Assembly (NCBI GenBank): GCA_025463265.1
Contig: JAOBWH010000067.1
Coordinates: forward strand, 1-64,000
Direction: 5' to 3'
Length of the DNA: 64,000 bases
Origin: Ilumatobacteraceae bacterium
GTDB lineage: Bacteria; Actinomycetota; Acidimicrobiia; Acidimicrobiales; Iamiaceae
The position numbers were made by a program, and so were the translations under genes. The stretch's first letter is position 1. Each line of letters opens with the position of its first letter. The notes below the pieces were generated by a model, which did no database searches, was not told the DNA's origin, and was given only the letters and a program-made list of their open reading frames with translations. Shown here piece by piece: positions 58,936-64,000 of the stretch.

Positions 58936-61167
58936 TCAGGCCTGGGTGGTGCCGGCTCCGAGGGCGACGGGCAGCCGCTCGCGCCAGGCCGAGATGACCT
59001 GGTCGGCGGGCAGATCGACCAACCGGGCGAGGACGACCCGGTCGCCCCCGGCGGTGCCGATCACGGCAGCCGGGACGCCGGCGGCCACGGCTCGGGCGAC
59101 CAGCGCGTCGGCCGCATCGGCGGGAACCGAGGCCACCACCCGCGACGGCGACTCCGCGAACAGCTGGGCTGCGGTGAGCGGGCCGTCGACCACCAGCCCG
59201 AGGCCCGAACGGCAGGTGAGCTCGGCCAGCGCCACGCCCAGGCCGCCCGACGACGCGTCGTGGACCCCGTTCAGGGAGCCCTCGCGCACCAGGGTGCGCA
59301 CCAGGTCGGCCACGGCGGTGTGGGCCACGCCGTCGAAGGCCGGCAGCGCGCCGCCCTTCTCGCCGGCCGCCCAGGCCACCGCCGAACCGGCGAGCGACGG
59401 CGCGGGGTCGGCGAGATCGCCGCCCAGGAGCACGAGCGCATCGCCGTCGACCATGGTCACGCCGGGCGGACGGCGGTCGAGCTGGTCGACGACGCCGAGC
59501 AGGCCGATCACGGGGGTGGGGTCGATGTTCGTGCCGCGTGACTCGTTGTAGAGGCTGACGTTGCCGCCGATGACCGGCAGGCCGAACGCCCGGCACGCCT
59601 CGGCCATGCCGTCGACGGACTCGGACAGCTGCCACATCACCTCGGGGTGCTCCGGGTTGCCGAAGTTGAGGCAGTTGACGACGGCGATGGGGCGGGCGCC
59701 GACGCATGCCAGGTTGAGGACCGATTCGGCGACGGTGAGCGCCGTGCCGAGGCGCGGGTCGACGGCGCACCAGCGGTGGTTGCCGTCGGTGGTGAGGGCC
59801 AGGCCGCGGCCGGTGTCCTCACCGGTGACGGGGTGCTTGAGCCGGAGGACGACGGCGTCGCCGCCGGGCCCCTCGACCGTGTTGAGGAACAGCTGGTGGT
59901 CGTACTGCGATGAGACCCAGGTGGTGTCGTAGAGGAGGTCGAGCAGGGCGGCCCCCGCGTCAGCCGGGGCCTCCGGCTGCTGCGCGGCGCGCTCGGCACG
60001 GTCGGCGGGCTCGGCCAGCGGCCGGTGGTAGAGCGGCGCGGCGTCGTGGAGGCTCGAGGCGGGCACGTCGGCCAGGACCTCGCCGTCGAAGCCGTCGACG
60101 ATGCGGAGCTGGCCGACCCCGTCGACCGGCTCGGTGACCTTGCCGACGACCGTGGCCTGGACCTCCCACCGCTCGCACAGGCGCATGACCTCGGGCAGGC
60201 CGTCGGGCGTGACGATGGCCAGCATGCGCTCCTGGGACTCCGAGGTCATCACCTCGAACGGCTCCATGCCGTCCTCGCGACGGGGGACGGCGGACACGTC
60301 GAAGTCCATGCCCATCTTCCCGTTGGCCGCCGTCTCGCTGGCCGCACAGGTGAGCCCGGCGCCGCCGAGGTCCTGGATGCCGACGACGAGGCCGGCGTCG
60401 AGCAGTGCGAGGCAGGCCTCGATGAGGCGCTTCTCCTCGAACGGGTCACCGACCTGCACGGCGGGCCGCTTGTCCTCGCTGCCCTCGTCGAAGCCGGCCG
60501 AGGCCAGCACGCTCACGCCGCCGATGCCGTCGCGTCCAGTGGACGATCCGAGCAGCACGGCGAGGTTGCCGACGCCGGTGGCCTTGGCCAGCACGAGGCG
60601 GTCGACCGGCATGATGCCGAGGCAGAGCACGTTGACGAGGGGGTTGCCCTTGTAGCACTCGTCGAAGATGACCTCGCCGCCGACGGTGGGCACGCCCACC
60701 GAGTTCCCGTAGCCCGAGATGCCCGACACCACGCCCTCGGCCACCCAGCGGCTGCGGGCGTCGTCGAGCGGACCGAACCGCAGCGGGTCCATGAGCGCGA
60801 TGGGCCGGGCGCCCATGGTGAAGATGTCCCGCAGGATGCCGCCGGCACCGGTAGCCGCGCCCTGGTACGGCTCGATGAAGCTGGGGTGGTTGTGGCTCTC
60901 GATGCGGATGGCCGCCGCGATGCCGTCGCCCACGTCCATCACGCCGGCGTTCTCGCCCGGCCCGACCAGCACGCCCTCGCCCGTGGTGGGGAGGCGACCG
61001 AGGTGCACCCGCGACGACTTGTACGAGCAGTGCTCGGACCACATCACCGAGTACATCGACAGCTCGAGGCGGTTGGGCTCCCGCCCCAGGATCTCGACGA
61101 TGTCGCCGAGCTCCGAATCGGTCAGCCCGAGGGCGATGTGGATCGGCGAGGCATTGGCGTCGGTCAC
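58936..61167 (-). CDS. purL: Phosphoribosylformylglycinamidine synthase subunit PurL
   Basis: [72 protein letters not shown]; short (non-fused) form. Confidence 0.97.
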   Translation of the reverse strand: MTDANASPIHIALGLTDSELGDIVEILGREPNRLELSMYSVMWSEHCSYKSSRVHLGRLPTTGEGVLVGPGENAGVMDVGDGIAAAIRIESHNHPSFIEPYQGAATGAGGILRDIFTMGARPIALMDPLRFGPLDDARSRWVAEGVVSGISGYGNSVGVPTVGGEVIFDECYKGNPLVNVLCLGIMPVDRLVLAKATGVGNLAVLLGSSTGRDGIGGVSVLASAGFDEGSEDKRPAVQVGDPFEEKRLIEACLALLDAGLVVGIQDLGGAGLTCAASETAANGKMGMDFDVSAVPRREDGMEPFEVMTSESQERMLAIVTPDGLPEVMRLCERWEVQATVVGKVTEPVDGVGQLRIVDGFDGEVLADVPASSLHDAAPLYHRPLAEPADRAERAAQQPEAPADAGAALLDLLYDTTWVSSQYDHQLFLNTVEGPGGDAVVLRLKHPVTGEDTGRGLALTTDGNHRWCAVDPRLGTALTVAESVLNLACVGARPIAVVNCLNFGNPEHPEVMWQLSESVDGMAEACRAFGLPVIGGNVSLYNESRGTNIDPTPVIGLLGVVDQLDRRPPGVTMVDGDALVLLGGDLADPAPSLAGSAVAWAAGEKGGALPAFDGVAHTAVADLVRTLVREGSLNGVHDASSGGLGVALAELTCRSGLGLVVDGPLTAAQLFAESPSRVVASVPADAADALVARAVAAGVPAAVIGTAGGDRVVLARLVDLPADQVISAWRERLPVALGAGTTQA

Positions 61168-61243
61168 GACGTGAGGCTACCGGGCGGCCGTCGGCCCCCT
61201 GGAACCGTTGCGCACCCTGCGTCAGGCGCTCGTCAGGCGCTCG

Positions 61244-61663
61244 TCAGGGGTCGGGGACCTCCACCACGACCGAGGTCGCCTTCACCGACGCGGTGGCGAC
61301 CATGCCGGGCTCCAGGGCCAGCTCCTGGACCGACTCGGCGGTGATCAGCGAGACGATCCGGTGCGGTCCGACCTGGAGCTCCACCTGGGCCACGAGCCCG
61401 TCGACCTGGACCCTGGTGACCAGCCCGGTGAAGCGGTTGCGGGCGCTGCGGGTCGGGGCGGAGCCGACCCGGGGGACGTCGGCGTGCTCCACGAGGTACG
61501 CCGCCAGGCTCTCGCCGTCCACGTGGCGCTGACCCCCGTCGGTGCGGCTGCCGGAGACCGCACCGCTGTCCACGAGGCGGCGCACCGTGTCGGAGCTGAC
61601 GCCCAGCAGGTCGGCCGCCTCGCCGATGCGGAGGGGGTGGCGGGAGGCGGGTTCGGCGGCCAT
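61244..61663 (-). CDS. HTH (excisionase/MerR-like) + TOBE molybdate-responsive regulator candidate
   Basis: LRIGEAADLLGVSSDTVRRLVDSGAVSG...RNRFTGLVTRVQVDGLVAQVELQVGPHRIVSLITAESVQELALEPGMVATASVKATSVVVE. Confidence 0.85.
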   Translation of the reverse strand: MAAEPASRHPLRIGEAADLLGVSSDTVRRLVDSGAVSGSRTDGGQRHVDGESLAAYLVEHADVPRVGSAPTRSARNRFTGLVTRVQVDGLVAQVELQVGPHRIVSLITAESVQELALEPGMVATASVKATSVVVEVPDP

Positions 61664-61746
61664 CACCCTGAACCTAGGGAGTTCCCGAGGGGACGGGGGC
61701 GCCGCCGGGGATCGCACGGCGGATTCCCGCATCTGCGAGCTACATT

Positions 61747-61756
61747 GTGTCGACAC
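61747..61756. promoter_or_regulatory. Palindrome GTGTCGACAC in the regulator/modA intergenic region
   Basis: Perfect 10-bp palindrome immediately downstream of TACATT (-10-like). Confidence 0.4.
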
Positions 61757-61778
61757 CTCGCAATCAGGGAGCCTCGTC

Positions 61779-62603
61779 ATCCGAATCCGCCGCCACCTGC
61801 TCGCACCCGTCGCCAGCGCCGCCCTGCTCCTGGCCGCCTGCGGCGGTGGCGGGTCCGAGCGCTCCGACGGGAACGCCCCCTCCGCGGATGCCACCGCGGT
61901 GACCGGCGATGGTGCCGCACTCGAAGGCGAGATCACCGTGGCCGCCGCCGCCTCGCTCACCGAGCCGTTCGCGGACATCGGCACTGCGTTCGAGGCGGAG
62001 CACCCCGGCGCGGAGATCACCTTCACGTTCGACTCCTCCGGCACGCTCTCGCAGCAGATCCTCGACGGCGCTCCGGTCGACGCCTTCGCCTCCGCCGACG
62101 AGAGGAACATGGACGCGCTCGTCGAGGCTGACCTGGTGGAGGGTGAGCCCGCCGTGTTCGCCGGGAACCAGCTGATCATCATCACCAAGCCGGGCAACCC
62201 CGAGGGCATCGCCTCCTTGGCGGACCTGGCCGGCGCCGGGGTCGTCTCCTTGTGCGGCGAGGACGCCCCGTGCGGTCGGTTCGCCGCCCAGGCGCTCGAG
62301 AACGCCGGGGTGACGATCCCCGAGCGCTCCGTCACCCGGGGGCACAACGCCAAGTCCGCCCTCACGGCGGTGAGCGAAGGCGACGCCGTCGCCGGCATCG
62401 TCTACGTCACCGACGCCCTCGCCGCCGGTGACGCGGTCGACGCCATCGAGATCCCCGCCGATCAGAACGTGGTCGCCACCTACCCGGTCGCCGTGCTCGC
62501 CGACGCGCACGACGTCGCGCTGGCCCGCGCCTTCGTCGACTACCTCGCGTCGGACGACGGGCAGGCGATCCTCGAGGAGCGGGGCTTCCTGCCCCCGACG
62601 TGA
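61779..62603 (+). CDS. modA: Molybdate ABC transporter substrate-binding lipoprotein ModA; start apparently AUC
   Basis: IRIRRHLLAPVASAALLLAACGGGG lipobox; VAAAASLTEPFADIGTAFEAEHPGAEITFTFDSSGTLSQQI; followed by modBC. Confidence 0.9.
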   Translation: MRIRRHLLAPVASAALLLAACGGGGSERSDGNAPSADATAVTGDGAALEGEITVAAAASLTEPFADIGTAFEAEHPGAEITFTFDSSGTLSQQILDGAPVDAFASADERNMDALVEADLVEGEPAVFAGNQLIIITKPGNPEGIASLADLAGAGVVSLCGEDAPCGRFAAQALENAGVTIPERSVTRGHNAKSALTAVSEGDAVAGIVYVTDALAAGDAVDAIEIPADQNVVATYPVAVLADAHDVALARAFVDYLASDDGQAILEERGFLPPT

Positions 62604-63397
62604 GCGGGCGACGGCGGCGGCCGCCCGCGCTCGTGCTCGCCGCCGCCGCGCTGGCGATCCTGCTGTTCGCCCTGCCGCTGATCGGCCTGCTCCAACGGGC
62701 CGACTGGTCCCGCGTGGTCGACGACCTCCGATCCCCGGCGTCGGCGGCGGCGATGCGGCTGTCGATCACCACGTCGCTGGCGGCGACCGTGCTGGCCATC
62801 GCCCTCGGCCTCCCGCTCGCCTGGCTGCTGGCCCGCACCGACATCCCCGGCCGGGCCGTCATCCGCGCCCTGGTCCTGCTCCCGATGGTCCTGCCGCCGG
62901 TGGTGGGCGGCGTCGCCCTGCTGGCGGCGTTCAGCCGCCGGAGCCCGCTCGGGTCCTGGCTGTACGACGCCTTCGGCATCCAGCTCACGTTCTCCCGAGC
63001 CGGCGTGGTGCTGGCCGAGGCCTTCGTGGCCATGCCGTTCTTCGTCATCACGGTCGAAGCCGCGCTCCGCTCCCTGGACCCCCGGTTCGAGCAGGTGGCC
63101 GCCGGTCTGGGCGCCTCCCCGGCGCAGGTCTTCCGGCGCGTCACCCTCCCGCTCATCGCCCCCGCGGTCGCCGCTGGTGCCATCCTCAGCTGGGCCCGGG
63201 CCCTCGGCGAGTTCGGCGCCACGATCACCTTCGCCGGCAACATCGCCGGCCGCACCCGGACGCTGCCGCTCGAGATCTACCTCCAGCTGGAGTCGGACCC
63301 GCAGGCGGCCATCGCCCTCAGCCTGGTCCTCCTCCTGGTGTCCTTCGCCGTGCTGATCGGCCTGCGCGACCGCTGGCTGGGGGGTGCGCGTCCGTGA
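62600..63397 (+). CDS. modB: Molybdate ABC transporter permease
   Basis: LPMVLPPVVGGVALLAAF..., GASPAQVFRRVTLPLIAPAVAAGAILSWARALGEFGATITFAGN. Confidence 0.94.
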   Translation: MSGRRRRPPALVLAAAALAILLFALPLIGLLQRADWSRVVDDLRSPASAAAMRLSITTSLAATVLAIALGLPLAWLLARTDIPGRAVIRALVLLPMVLPPVVGGVALLAAFSRRSPLGSWLYDAFGIQLTFSRAGVVLAEAFVAMPFFVITVEAALRSLDPRFEQVAAGLGASPAQVFRRVTLPLIAPAVAAGAILSWARALGEFGATITFAGNIAGRTRTLPLEIYLQLESDPQAAIALSLVLLLVSFAVLIGLRDRWLGGARP

Positions 63398-64000
63398 GCC
63401 TCACCGCCCGGATCCAGGTCCGCCTCGACGGCTTCGACCTCGACGTCGGCCTCGACGCCCAGCCGGGCCGCGTGCTCGCCATCGTCGGCCCGAACGGGGC
63501 AGGGAAGACCACGGCGCTGCGGACCCTGCAGGGCACCGCCGCGCTCGACGGTGGCCGCATCGAGCTCGAGGGCACCGTGCTCGACGACCCTGCGGTCGGG
63601 ACCTTCGTGCTCCCCGAGCAGCGCCGGGTCGGCATGGTGCACCAGGACCTCCTCCTGTTCCCGCACCTCAGCGCACGGGACAACATCGCGTTCGGGCTGC
63701 GGGCCCGTGGCACCTCCCGCTCCGACGCTCGGCGCTGCGCCGACGAGCAGCTCGCCGCCCTCGGCCTCCAGGCCCAGGCCGGTTCCCGACCGGCCGCCCT
63801 CTCGGGCGGGCAGGCCCAGCGGGTGGCGCTCCTGCGGGCGCTCGCCATCGAGCCCCGGCTCCTCCTGCTCGACGAGCCGCTCGCCGCCCTGGACCCCACC
63901 ACCCGGGGGGAGACCCGGCGCGACCTCCGCCGCACCCTCGACGGGTTCGGCGGCGTCGCCATCGTCGTCACGCACGACCCCATCGACGCCCTGACCCTGG
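63394..64000 (+). CDS. modC: Molybdate ABC transporter ATP-binding protein (3' truncated by window end)
   Basis: GTG start overlaps modB stop (GTGA); IVGPNGAGKTTALRTLQG, LSGGQAQRVALLRALAIEPRLLLLDEPLAALDPTTR. Confidence 0.92.
   Translation, partial: MSLTARIQVRLDGFDLDVGLDAQPGRVLAIVGPNGAGKTTALRTLQGTAALDGGRIELEGTVLDDPAVGTFVLPEQRRVGMVHQDLLLFPHLSARDNIAFGLRARGTSRSDARRCADEQLAALGLQAQAGSRPAALSGGQAQRVALLRALAIEPRLLLLDEPLAALDPTTRGETRRDLRRTLDGFGGVAIVVTHDPIDALTL

Noticed and set aside
50751-61167. purM, purF and purL separated by unrelated genes, with purL not adjacent to purS/purQ
   Set aside because: Scattered pur genes are common in actinobacteria; no further inference supported

Overview
High-GC actinobacterial chromosome segment, most likely Acidimicrobiia-like judging by the gene complement. 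It holds about 52 supportable protein-coding genes and two tRNAs (Asp-GTC, Phe-GAA). I saw no rRNA, CRISPR array, transposase or integrase. Main content: acyl-CoA carboxylase beta/epsilon, an LpqY-SugABC-like sugar ABC transporter, LigC-type DNA ligase, an M1 peptidase, a DUF222/HNH (13E12-like) nuclease, two tandem FkbH-like HAD proteins beside a GH3 beta-glucosidase, a catabolic block (LLM oxidoreductase, DHDPR-like reductase, VOC, ALDH, Baeyer-Villiger monooxygenase, HSL esterase), malic enzyme, a BldC-like regulator, pyrE, orphan ParA plus a Zn-ribbon protein, a Moco oxidoreductase, a DMFase-like protein, purM/purF/purL, dusB, maf, two secreted paralogs and modABC with an HTH/TOBE regulator. 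The most interesting signals are: (i) a near-consensus SOS box inside an apparently leaderless promoter of the DUF222/HNH gene; (ii) two adjacent secreted paralogs sharing a Pro-Thr-Val repeat and an extreme C-terminal ANAVxGxPxYAG tail; (iii) tandem FkbH-like proteins with no ACP or PKS nearby; (iv) a 26-bp palindrome matching the KstR consensus; (v) TANNNT boxes 6-9 nt before the start codon of many genes, including a divergent BVMO/esterase pair with overlapping -10 elements; (vi) a modA with no canonical start codon but a well-placed SD before AUC. All calls are from reading the sequence; no database search was run. Many long ORFs in the supplied track are high-GC antisense shadows and were rejected.
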